A DNA stretch of 64,000 nucleotides from Straminergon stramineum (Eukaryota > Streptophyta > Bryopsida > Hypnales > Calliergonaceae). This document shows, one piece after another, positions 1 to 11,700 of this stretch. The stretch spans positions 26,082,906-26,146,905 of the forward strand of contig OY987264.1 of the NCBI GenBank assembly GCA_963920665.1. The letters are read 5' to 3'. The position numbers and the translations under genes are program-made. Position 1 is the stretch's first letter; each line of letters opens with the position of its first letter. The notes beneath the pieces are model-generated. The model was not told the DNA's origin, searched no databases, and saw nothing but the letters and a program-made list of their open reading frames with translations.

Positions 1-513
1 GCCCGTCCTTCCAGGGTTATAGTCATGCTTCAACTTCATCGCCTTCCGTCTAGTGTGGTAAGCCCAACAAATGCACTTGGCAGGTTTGAAATATAAGCCA
101 CTGAGAGGAAATACTGTCCCTCTTCCCTCTACCCTTTCAATGTTGCATGTGACACATCTGTCTTTGTATGAATAAATGAAATGCGCCTCTTCAAGTAAAG
201 CTTCAAAATTCACAGTCCGATCAAATCAAAAACTCCTCACCAACATGTACGTAGTCTTCAGCAGGTACAGGCGGTCTTTCCAACGCAATGCGCTTCCTCA
301 CGTGGACCTTCAACTTTACAGCCTATCTAATCGCAAACCCATCATCTTCATCCTCCTCATATTTTTTTTTCCTCTCTACGTAAAGGCGGCCTTTCCAGGG
401 CGATCCATCCAAACTCCCCTTTCCTGTAATCTCGCAACACTTTGTGTGCCGCCTGGTTGACAGAGCCTGGGTGATATCCTGCAGCAGAAACTCACCAGAC
501 AGCAATTCACAGC
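1..513 (-). repeat. Downstream duplicated relics of the GTPase gene 3' end
   Basis: Region just past the stop codon of the RbgA-type GTPase. Positions 323-505 (minus) encode a recognisable copy of that protein's last about 60 residues: MLSGEFLLQDITQAL mirrors [14 protein letters not shown], then a basic stretch, then an acidic tail ending in FAIR (FVIR in the gene). The marker cagcctatctaatc occurs at 319 and 510, giving a period of about 191 bp, and a further eroded piece (caggcggtctttcc near 267) suggests a third copy. No start codon or upstream domain is present, so these are non-coding tandem duplicates of the terminal exon rather than a gene. Nothing else is recognised in 1-260. Confidence 0.75.
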
Positions 514-3082
514 CTATCTAATCACAAACTCCTCCTCCCCTTCCTCCTCCTCGTCATAATCTTTCTCATCTCTGCGTACAGGCGGCCTTTCCAAAGCAAT
601 CCATCCAAACTCCCCTTTCCTGTAATCCCTTAAGACCCTGTGCGCAGCCTGGTTGACATCCCCTTGAAACAGCGCCTGCGCAATCTCCTCCAGCAGAAAC
701 TCGCCCGACATCTCCCCGACATTCTCCATTTTGTACCGCTTGGCCAGGACCTGGGGCCCCGCCGTGGGGATCCGTTTAATCATTTCCACAAGGACAGCAG
801 CCACTCCAGCCACGGCGTAGGAGTTTTCCCCAATGTCGTTGCAGATGGCCAACCGTGTCGCCCCGGCCTGGTCTTGGATCCGCATGGGGAGCACACCGGG
901 GGCGTCCAGGAGGTCGAGTCCGTCTACGACGCGAGCCCATTGCAAGTGCTTGGTGACGCCAGGTCGTGGGGCTGTGCCACACATCTTTCGTTTCAGCAGG
1001 CGGTTGATGAGAGAGGACTTGCCCACGTTGGGGTAGCCCACTACGGCTGCACGAACGTTGCGGGGAAGCAGACCTTTGGAACGTCGTCTCTCGTTGAGCT
1101 CTGCGTCACAAGAATCCCATTAGCACGTCCCTGAATGCTGAGCTCCTAAACCCTAAAACCTCAATTCATAAAAACCCAAACCATCGCAAAACAAGCAGCA
1201 ACTCTATGAGGCGTCGTCTCTCGTTCAGCTCTGCGTGACAAGAGTCCCGTTAGCACGACCCTGGATGCAGAGCTCGTTAACCCTAAACCCTAAATTATAA
1301 GACCCCTACACCATCACAGAATGTCTATGAGAGACTCTGTCCCTGTGCCACTGACTTCTTTTTCGCGTAAGGTCCTACTCAAACTTCCTCACATGTGGCG
1401 TTCGTCAATGCGAAGGCTCCTCCCCTTCGGTCCAGAACTAGTAATTACGCTTGAGTGGCATTGTCCTTCAGTATTACGTATCATTTACTCACAGAAAAGT
1501 CAAAGAAATATTCAATAGGCCTGCCAATACCAACCAAGTCGTTCGTGCCTAAAGGTATTTTTTCTAGCTGGTAATTAACTAACCTCTGATAAGCTTGCAC
1601 GCACACGGTAACTAATGGGAAATTGGTGTTTCAGGTAGCTAACTGCTGCTCCTTGGTTGCTGCGGGCGGGTTTAAGCGTTCTAGGACGAAGAAGCCCATA
1701 TTTGGCCTCATATTTCAGCAGTTTTGGAGAGTTTATCTGGGCATTCTCTTTTGCTCAAATAATCCTTTCTTGAACCAGCAAATAAAATTTTCTTCAGTCA
1801 ATCTAATATTATTTAAAAATCTCCCCATTTAAATTACACTTCCACAATACGGTCACTCAAAACGGTCATTCTAAAGTCATGAATAATGCGTCCTTATAGA
1901 GGGTTAAGCTTCATACTTCGTAACACCCCCATGAATCTGTTCAGCTCATACAAAAAGTCTCCAAGACAGACATGAGTCGTAACATTTCACCAATTAGCTC
2001 CGCTCACTCACATTTTCCCTGCATTCACAAAATGTGAGTGGAGCATTGGTTTTCGATGCATAAGTAGGGTTTGAATTTTGACTCAAACGTGCGGGAAAAA
2101 ACGTTCGCTTCAGTATTTCAGTAAAAATCCAAACCCTAATAATGCATCAAAACCCGCTGCTATCCAGGCAAACATCACTCCAAAGAATTCAAGTTAATGC
2201 GCCAACTGATCAAACGCACCATCAGCCGCAGATTCTGTCACCTTCGCCGATTTCATGGTCCCAGTCCCCCCTCTGACTATTAACGAACCTCAACAATGCA
2301 AAATCCAAACCCTAACAAGACACCAAAATCCGCTTCTATAAACATGACTGCAAAGACTTCAAATCGAATGGAAAAAAACGCACCATCAGCCGCAGATTCT
2401 GTCACCTTCGCCGATTTCATGGTCCCAGTCCCCCCTCTGACTATTAACGAACCTCAACAATGCAAAATCCAAACCCTAACAAGACACCAAAATCCGCTTC
2501 TATAAACATGACTGCAAAGACTTCAAATCGAATGGAAAAAAACGCACCATCAGCCGCGGCTTTCGCCAACCTGGCCAATTTCATGGTCCCCGTCCCCCTC
2601 TGTCCATTCGCGAACAGCACACTAATCCCCTGAATCGCAAAATACTCCCCCCACGCTTGCTTATCCGCCGCAGAGACCATATCCTCCCGATTCAACACCA
2701 GAATCTTCTTCTTAGTGCTTCCCATCCACTCATCAATCTCTGGGTGCGCCGTGGCCATCGGAATGCGCGCGTCGCGCACCTCAATCACGACGTCCATCAG
2801 CTTCAGCTGCTCTTTCAACGACCTCTCCGCTTTCGCAATATGTCCAGGGTACCATTGCACTAACCTTGCTGAACGGGTGAGGTAGTCCACGTCGGAATCC
2901 AGCGCTTCCCACGTCTCATGGGTCGTATCAACTGCAGCTTGGATGGGTTGAAGTTTCACTGACGAACTTCGTGAGTGAAATGATACTCTTGTGGCGGTTT
3001 CGGTGAAGGAAATTGTGGTTTGGAAGGGGGTATCTCTGCACGACATTCCTGGCCACCTTCGGGTGACCATAGTGGCGGCCAT
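514..3082 (-). CDS. DGP3: Circularly permuted GTPase, RbgA/YlqF family (DAR GTPase 3, chloroplastic type)
   Basis: GTPase of the YlqF/RbgA family, whose bacterial members act in late assembly of the large ribosomal subunit; here presumably of the plastid ribosome. Two exons, 3082-2548 and 1100-514, joined as GCTGATG|GTGCGT...CGCAG|AGCTC, give 373 residues. Residues 1 to about 55 are Ser/Thr/Arg-rich and look like a transit peptide. [16 protein letters not shown] starts at 77. The G motifs come in permuted order: NRED (G4) at 131-134, GYPNVGKSS (G1) at 200-208, PGVT (G2) at 225-228, DAPG (G3) at 244-247. The C-terminus is a family-type helical domain ending in a very acidic tail and FVIR. The start is the first ATG of the open frame. 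Family assignment is near certain; plastid targeting is inferred. The 1447-bp intron carries duplicated copies of its own donor and acceptor regions. Confidence 0.95.
1077..1325 (-). repeat. Tandem duplication of the GTPase exon 2 acceptor region
   Basis: The sequence around the exon 2 acceptor (cgtcgtctctcgtt at 1082) recurs at 1212, a 130-bp period, with about 100 bp of clear similarity that includes the acceptor-like CGCAG and the following ccctaaaccctaa telobox-like string (near 1147 and 1278). The distal copy lies inside the intron and would be a decoy acceptor. Similarity to the beginning of exon 2 is limited to the first about 24 coding bases. Confidence 0.8.
2213..2570 (-). repeat. 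164-bp tandem repeat copying the GTPase exon 1 end and splice donor
   Basis: The string caccatcagccgc occurs at 2217, 2381 and 2545. The third is the real exon 1/intron boundary (GCTGATG|GTGCGT on the minus strand); the two others lie within the intron, exactly 164 bp apart, and retain the coding end (tttcatggtccc...) plus an intact GATG|GTGCGT donor. The two intronic copies are nearly identical to each other and more divergent from the true exon, so the duplication of the intronic unit is the younger event. Confidence 0.88.
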
Positions 3083-6000
3083 CCTATTGCCCTACGAGGA
3101 GGCCACAATTGTGCGTTGCAACCAAATCCTAAATTCAAGGAATTCAAGGAATTCGATGTGACACGAAAGAGATGAGCAATTGAGCTCTACAGACGAGGAA
3201 ATTTTTGGAGAAAATGCGGGAAGAGAAAAAGGATCTACGTGAAGGAAGAGGAAGATTGCAAGTTGTTGAAACTTGCTGAAGGAATTGCAAACAGGGATTG
3301 ATGGGGGAGCTGGTTTCTTATGAGGAAGCAAATTGGGCGCTTGAGGGAAAGTGTTGTCCAGGACGGACTGTTCGAATTGATGACTGCAAGATAAGGTCTC
3401 TGAAGGGGAAAAGCGATCGGAGTCGTGAAGCTATTTACATCTATCAACTTGGATGAAAATATATCAAACGTGGATGAAAGTACACATGTTCATCCAAATT
3501 TGAGTATGTTCACTCATTATAGAGTGATTTTGTCCCTAGATCACCACTAATCTACTACCAATTTCATCTCTAAAAATTTTTCATGTTTTTTTGTTTTTTC
3601 GAAATAAATGGAATCCATTGGAGAACATTAGATACAAAACAACCATTCCAACCAAGTTGGACAAAAAAAATGGAGGCACTAAAAAAAAGTACAGAGAACA
3701 TGCCTTTGCCTATTCCTAACAATGGTGCTACCAATCCTAACAACCAATATGGACGATTGAGTCCAAATATTAAGTTCATTCATGTTTAGAAGCTCAAAAC
3801 TACTTCAAAATACTAGTCTCCATAGCAAGGCCAAAATCTTCATCTAGGTTTTTATGTTTTAACAAATCCAACTATAGGTTGCTTTAGTTGACCTGTTAGA
3901 GTACACCTTCCTAAGATTTTAAAATAAGAAACCTCACCAATTGCAAGATCATGATATTTGGATTTCATAAAGAAGTATTAACAACTCTTTCCAAATAGTT
4001 AAATTTCATCTTTCAAACTTTTTACCCCAAAATGTGTAGATCCGACAACTGGCAACTCTCCAAAATTAATATGCTGAAAACACAAGTTGGGAATACATAT
4101 AAAAAATTCAATAAAAAATTATTTCATATTCATGCTTGAAAAAATAGTAAGTACAAAGAAATAGAGAATGATTTAAAATACTGAATTGTTTAGAATTTAG
4201 TTAAGGAATTGAAAAATGCCAATCTCAATAGTTGTAATGTTGTAAGAAACAATCTAAATCCTGTGAATAATTGATTTTCTAAATATTGAAAATTGAATTC
4301 AATAAAGGACTTCAAAGTTTATTTTAGAGTAGTGATTCCACAACTATGCACAAACTAAAACTCCTAATAACTTTCATCTCATTAATCAAAATGGAATGAT
4401 TCAAAGCTTTTTCACATATAAAGAAATCTAAAAAACAAAATCAAATTTTTATTTCTTAAAAAAGTAATTTTTTTGAGTTGTCTAAGCTACCCATGCTCCA
4501 AAAGAAACTATATATCATACAATAACTTTTTAACAATGTAGTCAAAAGTCATAAAAATTGTTGTATCTTAAAGCTACTCCTTGACCACATGTTGTGAAAA
4601 AATTTCAAAAAAATAAATGAAAATATTATTCATACATGGATGACTAAAAACACTATGTTGCCAAAAATTACTATTTGGTCTTTTAAGGGTTAATACTAAT
4701 TCATTCTCATTCTACAACACACTCACTTGGTTTGAGGCTCTTGAGGTTCTAAAGAGTGTTTTAGAGCCCAAAAAATGTTGTTGGATGTTCATATGTATGG
4801 CACATACTATGAGAATAATAAGGACAAAACTATATTTGGTATAGATTAAAAGGATCATGGTAGAGCAATTGCCTACACTTCAAATTTTAATATATGTCTT
4901 CATCTTTTTTTAGCTTTAAAAATATGTGGTTAGTTTTCATTTGGTGGAAAATTGACTTTTTTGAAAAGGGCCAAGTGAGGAATGAATTTTTTTGTCCACA
5001 TCTCTATTTGTTTATAAGTTAGTCAATGGGTTGTATGTAATAACAATCTACCTCTACATGGGTGAAGTAAGGGTGATGAAGGCACCCCGAAAGGTCCACT
5101 TCCCGCTTTTTGTGGATTGAGGAAGTTCCTTCAACCATCCTCCATTGGTCCTTGCCTAACTACCCCAATACATGTACTTTTGGGTGTACTTCAATGGTAC
5201 TTGTGAAATCTTAGTTGCTTTCCACACCACTATCCTAGCATTGGCGTTTGAGTCTGCTTTGATAAGAAAAATCTTAGAGACTTTTTGGTACCATTGTTGG
5301 CACTATATGTAGCAACTTGATTCACTTGGAAGTGAGAGAGGACTTTTAGGCCCTTTTTGAGCCAAAGTTGCAAATGTGTGTTTCTAGAGCATTTCAAGTT
5401 CTACTTGTTGTTTTTAGCAAGTTTTGAAGGACTTTGGGGTATTTTCAAACCTTACGAACTTGTTTTGTGCTTTTTTTTGAGTTGTTTACACTAACCCTTG
5501 AGTTTTGTTGAATTTTTGTTCACGTTTATATTGTTGTACTAATCCTCAAGGCCACCTCCACCATACCTTGGCAATGTTGCTTTGAGGGGCCTCTACTATG
5601 ATATCTTGTTGAAATTGTTGTTGTTTTGTTTACCAACTTGTTTATGTTTGAGTATGGTACTAACATATGTTTTTACTACCCAAATTTTACTAATTTATGT
5701 GTGTGTACAACAATGTGTGTGTTAAACTAACTTCTCTACCCTTGTTCCATTCGTAGTAGAAGTTTCCTTGGTTCCATCTAGATGGTGAAGCTTTGGCTTT
5801 GTGTCATAGAAGTTGTTATAGTATTATGTGATTTTTGAAATTATGGTGGAGCTTTGACTTAGAGTGTTTTAGAGAAGATCCCATAAAATAGTGTGTTTGG
5901 TTGATAGTAGAATCCCCTTCTATGTCACCAAGTTTAATTTCCAGAACATAGTTTTGGAGTTCCAAGTTTAGCTTCCAAAAGCCTTAGTGATAGAAAACTC

Positions 6001-8296
6001 TCAAAGAGTTAAAATAGCATTGGAAACTAATACCTACCATTTTGAATCTTATGCCATAGTATCTTTCAAAATTAGACACTCAAGGAGTCACCCTTGGTGT
6101 TCCAAAAGTGTAAAAAAATATAAGAACTAGTATAGGAAAATTTTCCAACTCAGATAGGAGGGCTTGAGGGCTCACCAACCAAAAACTACTAAGTGGCATC
6201 CTAGTCGGTTGGCAATAGAAGGAGTCCTACCAACTTGGAACTACCACGTAGGTGTCCCAATGAACAGAGGATTCAACCAATTAGTAACTGCCATGTGGCG
6301 GGACTTTGATTAAAAAGGAGGGGGGTTGTGGCCAACTAGTGGCTATGACTTCGAATCTCTATTGCTGCACTTCCGATTGGGCATGATTGAACCCTTGTTG
6401 GGACTTGGGCTAGTTTAGTGGGCTAAATTCTCAACTTTTGACTAAATTATAGAATGTAGAAACTGTCTTTCCAAACTAGCAATTAGATTAGGAAAGAAGG
6501 GATAGTATAAAAGGGAAGAAGAATTAGGAAATTAGAAATAATCCTCACTCAATAAAACTTCCCATTGCCAAAAATCAAATTGGAGAAGAAGGTAGAGAAC
6601 TCAAGAGAGGAAGAGATATTTAGCTTAATTGGTTACAACTCTAGTAGATAGAAACTCCCAAATTAAATTTGCAAATGAGAGATTGAAGAGGAAATTTGGA
6701 AGTTGAAAGAAAATTGGAAGTTGATAAGGTTTATGGGAAAATCTTAGAGAAACAACTTGAACCATGAGAGTGTAGATTAGATAATAATTGACTTGATAGG
6801 AGATAGAATGTTCAAAATTCAATTATTTTCTTCAAGATTCAATCAATTATTGTATTCTATTCAAAGTCAACTCTTGAAATACAATAATTGTATTAGAATA
6901 GTGTTGAAAAAAAAGAAAGAAGGGGAAAGGATAAGAAGGGAAGTAGTTGGAAGTTCAAACTTCCCAATATTGTATTAATTTCACAACTTCAAGCAATGAG
7001 CAAAAACACAAAAAAGAACCAACTATGGTGAACAAAGAAAAATTTGAAGGTGTATTTGATGACCTCATAGATGAAGTCCAAGTCCAAGTAAGTCGCTAAT
7101 TACTTTATCTTTTCTTTAATTTTCTTGATTAGCCATTTGAACTCTCAACCAAGTTACAAGTTACAAGTTCAAGTTAGAGTATTAAGATTAGTTTTTGGTT
7201 TTTTTATGTTTGACAACTTGGTCATCTAATTTTTGCTGCATTTGGCAATTTCCATTTTTTTTGTCATTTTTTTAAATAAATAATTTCCACCAATCTTGCC
7301 CATCACCTATAGTATGGTTTTCTAGGTAGAGACGTATTCTAATGACCAATGATTGGTTGAATAGGTCATTGAATGGATTGGCCCTGACATGTCGTAAGAA
7401 ATGTGCTGATCATTTGATACATTGTAATAAGTATATTGGTTGTATGTGAAACCCTAAATCCTCCAAAATATGTTGTTGACTCACTTTGCATAGGCAAAGT
7501 TTCTTCACTCTCACTAAGAGTTCTTCAAAAAAAATTCTAATTCTCTCTAAGATTGATGCCCACAATTTTGAAATTTTATGTATTTGCAAATACTTCTTGT
7601 CTCAAAAACTACACATTGAATATCCCAAATGTAGGCCAATTTTGACACCAACCTCCTTAGGGCTTAAACTAAATATTCATCACCTACACTGCTACAAAAA
7701 CTTCTCATTAAGATAAACTTCAAAGGTTTATCTATAGGTGAAGCCTTAGTATCTTGCTTTAGTTGCTTGTGGCATCTTAGGTATTGTCTTACTCTATATT
7801 CTATACAAAAATCCAGTATCTTAGTGGCTCAATTATATCCTACAATAGGATAATATATTCTATAGGAACAATATGACCATGAAGCTCTGTCTTAGATTAA
7901 CAACAATATTGATAGTAGGAAAATTAAACAAGAATATTTAAACAAAAAGAAATAGTGTAAAAATTGATAAAGGTGATTTTATGGTAGGAGCAAGTATGGA
8001 TACTATTACATTAGTTGATTGTAAGTTGTTGGTAAAAATTTTGGAATAAAAATTAAAAAATGAATTTCATGGGTATTATCAATATCACAGTTCAACATGT
8101 TGTATGTATTTAAGCTTGGTTCAAGGAGGGTTTTGACTAGTAAAAAAGAAGGGTCCTACCAATCGGAGGGATGTTTGGCTAGTCAACCCCCCTTTGAATT
8201 TTTATTATTTTCATTTTTCATTTTTTTCATTTTTTGTAATACTTTAAATTTTTGTAGTTTGCTTGCATATTTAGTCAAAATTTGGAGTTCTATGAA
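3083..8296. other. AT-rich intergenic DNA, no gene found
   Basis: 5' flank of the GTPase gene followed by about 5 kb of low-GC sequence with no ORF showing protein family features. It holds one copy of a dispersed repeat (separate entry). Segments near 4980-5760 and 6160-6420 are less AT-rich and read like degraded element sequence, but I cannot assign them. Confidence 0.6.
4120..4700. repeat. Dispersed repeat, copy A
   Basis: About 575 bp that align in the same orientation with 25165-25735. The best block is identical over 31 bases (4302-4332 versus 25342-25372), embedded in patchy similarity such as gtaatgttgtaa and aaactaaaac. The similarity stops near gggttaa at the right edge of both copies. 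There is no coding capacity, so this is probably an old non-autonomous element or LTR fragment. Confidence 0.7.
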
Positions 8297-8386
8297 ATAG
8301 GTTGGGCTTGCATAGGTTAGACTTACATAGTGTAGACTTATGTAATTTAGAATTACGTAGGTTAGACTTACATAGCTTAGACATCT
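8297..8386. repeat. 15-bp minisatellite, six units
   Basis: Units begin at 8297, 8312, 8327, 8342, 8357 and 8372, for example ataggttagacttac and atagtgtagacttat. Because the period is 15, the minus strand reads as a five-residue repeat (YVSLT-like) inside a short ORF; I regard that as incidental. Confidence 0.85.
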
Positions 8387-8705
8387 TATATTGCGTAGAC
8401 TAAGTGAGATTTTTTGCAATAAATCTAAAAAAGATTCTTTTTTTGAAATCTAATGGAGATACTAGTTTTACTAAGTTAAGTGCATGGACTTGTTTCCTGG
8501 CATTCCAACTCACCTCTAAACACGTTGTGCAGTGTGAATGAGAGTGTTGTGTAGTGTGAATGCAGTTGTAGATAGGATTTAGACTTCCAGAGACTAAAGT
8601 CGATGAGGCCTCGATGCCATAACTTAGTCTCTGTCCACCGAGCAGAGCCAACAAGCCATATGAGTGACAAGCAAATCGCCAACACTGTACAGGCCACGGA
8701 CTTCA
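8387..8705. other. 3' flank of the PDR transporter gene
   Basis: About 320 bp downstream of the PDR stop codon. It should contain the 3' UTR and polyadenylation region of that minus-strand gene; I see no decisive polyA signal and no other feature. Confidence 0.5.
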
Positions 8706-11700
8706 TCACCGACGCTGGAAATTGAGGAACTTGATGGCAAAGATGAAGATGCCAGCGAAAAACAGCATCCAGAGGAAGAGAACAGGCCCAACGGCAGCCA
8801 GAAAGTCATGCCGGAATCCAAAAGTGTGGCGCAGATATTCCTTCACGGTTGTCGATGGAGCTCCGACTATAATCAGTTCAGTTGTATAATCGCCAAACTG
8901 TGAAGTCACTAGCCCGTATATGGTCCATGCCAAGGGACAGAACCAGTAATACCAAATCCACCATGGCGGAATGGACTGTTACACACACCATATCAGGTTT
9001 AGAGTTTGGCAGAGTTTTTCTTCGTACACGCAGTTTTTCACATCATGCAGGGAAGGACGTGGCATGAGGATAAACGCAGAATAAAAGTGTAAAAACAAGA
9101 TTCTCTTCTTTCAATCTACACTTTCTTATAATCAAAATTCTGACAATAAAACTCTTCAAAGGTATGGGAGACTCGAGAAAAAGTCAAGTACGAGTAGACC
9201 CAAAAGAGATCCTCAATCCTTTAGGTGGTTGACCCATCACTCACCAGGCAAACCACTTTGAACATCCATGGAATACTTGTAATAGATGCAGGATTTTGTG
9301 GGGTGGTTTTCAAGCATTAATCATGACAGAAATAGTATGTTGATGACTTCTTAAATAGAATTTCACAAGTATTGATGGAGGTCGGAACTTAAAAACACTC
9401 CAATATCTTTTAAGAACTTGAAATTGTTGTGTAAGTGAGGTATGCTTACCGGGCGTGGAATCAGGAATCCTGTGAAGAGGTTGAAGAGCGTGTAGAAGAA
9501 AGCGCTAAAAATGGAAGCCAGGATGAAGTTGGGTGTGATGGCCACCATCATCATACCGTAGAATGTGAAGATCAGCAAGCTGATGAACAAGATGTAAAAG
9601 TACCAGAAGAACTTCGCAGCAGTCCATTGAAATTGCAGCATGGAGTAAGTGATGAGACCATACATAGTTGCTTGTGCCAGCACATATGGAATTTCAATCA
9701 AAACCTGATTAAGTTCACGTATGAGTCTGGTGTTAGAATTTTCAAAACATCCACACAAAGAACCCCAACCCTACATGTTTCCCACTGCTAGAATCCATAG
9801 TCTCTTCCTGAGAACACATGTGGAAACTCTATGACAACTCCTGTTCAACGCTCGTGAAGGTGCATACCTTTGTTCAAGACATTGTTTAAATAAGTCTTCA
9901 CAGCTAACATGGACTACATAACCTTCTAGATGCACATGGCTCGAAAAGCTTCTATGAAAAAATGGTAGGTGGTACTCTTGAGTCAAAAGTTTAGTATTTG
10001 GTACATTAAACAATGAAGATAGGGTGAAAAACCCTCCCTTCTCCACCCAAGAAATCTTGACACGTCTGTTGACTGGTCAACTTAACATCAAGTGTAATTG
10101 ATATCTAAAGCATAACTTGGAAATTGATGGAAACGGAAATACCTGTGCTAATGCATACGGAATGGAGGAGTACATCCCAGCTGCCTTCTCCCTGTAGTGT
10201 ACAGTTCGTTCAATGCTCACCATGGCCTGCACTGTGCCGGCGTTGTTGAAGCATATGAAGAGCGTTGAACCATATAATGCACCCATTGTGATAATTAGCT
10301 CTGACGATTTGGAACTGCAATCACCAAAGAGAACTCATCATAAGAACAAGAACCATCTGGAAGACATTGTATTTTTGTCAGAGACCATATACAGATGATC
10401 AGAGCAAAACGTGCATAAGATTTGTAGCTCACAATTTTTGTCCAACACCCCAGAAGACGCTTCCACAAATGAGCGCAGTGAAGAAAGTAAAGCAAAACCG
10501 AACAAGGTTGTAGTCTGGGCTCCTCCAATACGTCAAGTTCTGCTTCCAGAGGATGCACCACAGCTGCTGCAGGGGTGACAGAGGAAACTCCGTAGGAAAA
10601 TACAAATCCTTTGAGACTGGCGCAGGTACGCTTAGCTCATGCACAAGAGCTTTGTTGCGCCTGTGCAAGAACAACAACAAATGTCCAGTTAGTGACATAG
10701 AGTACAACCTCATATTATTCGATATTTCGGGAAAATTCAGTGCGCCAAATGTGCTGAAAATTAGGATTTCGAAGTGCTCATATGAGGTTTCAGTTGTCAA
10801 ACTAAAACACCTGGGCTCTAAAATCTAAGACAGATATGGAACTGAGATTTCAGATGAGTGTCATAACTTTTTAGTAGAGAGTGGTAAAATTAAAGCAATA
10901 TAGTAAATATATGACGAAATTAAGGAGTAAAGACGATTAGAAGGCTTTGCAGCTCTTGGTATAGAGAAAAAGATTGAACATGTTCTCAACATGCCCGTTT
11001 TCAATAAAAGCTTCATCTCCAAGATTTGGACATTTAGATCAAATATATTTCCAAAAATGACAAGGGTTAGCAGGATTCATACTGGTAAAGCTCCGACTTC
11101 TGATAAACATCAGCGAAGTCCACTCCAAGAGCGATCTCCTCTTCAAGATTGGTCACCTCCAACATCCACGTTGCAGGATTGTATCCATCCTTAATTTTAG
11201 CGACTCCAGGCAACGCCTTCACATGAACAGAGTCACAGTTTAGAACAACAAATGTACCAAGTACGATTATGATCCAGAAGCCCAAAACAACTTTGATTAT
11301 CACGATAGATCATCAAAGTAACGCAACCTCGCAGTGTGCATCGGTCTTCCAGCTATCCTGTGTGCTGTAATTGACCACTCCAAATGATGTAGAATACAAG
11401 AATGTAATCGAATAAAGTTAGTACCTCAAAATACTCAACAAGTTTGCTGGAGTTGTGACCCAATTCGCCTGCATAGATGACTTGTCCACCTCGCTTCAAC
11501 AGTAAGAGCTGTACAGTACATTGGTCAAAAAAACAAGTAAAAAATTAAACCTCACAGAAACTGAGAACCTCCAAATGCAAGTACGTATACACATATGGGT
11601 AAGCAATAATAAGCGTACGAGAGTAACCGCACAACATCAGTACTACTTCTGCCCAGTCTATACAACATGAAATTAATTACTTTTCAAAGCTCATCATAGA

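Noticed and set aside
2444..2547. Extension of GTPase exon 1 as an uninterrupted ORF to 2444
   Set aside because: The extension has no family similarity, whereas splicing at 2547 joins exactly to the conserved [13 protein letters not shown] segment before the P-loop.
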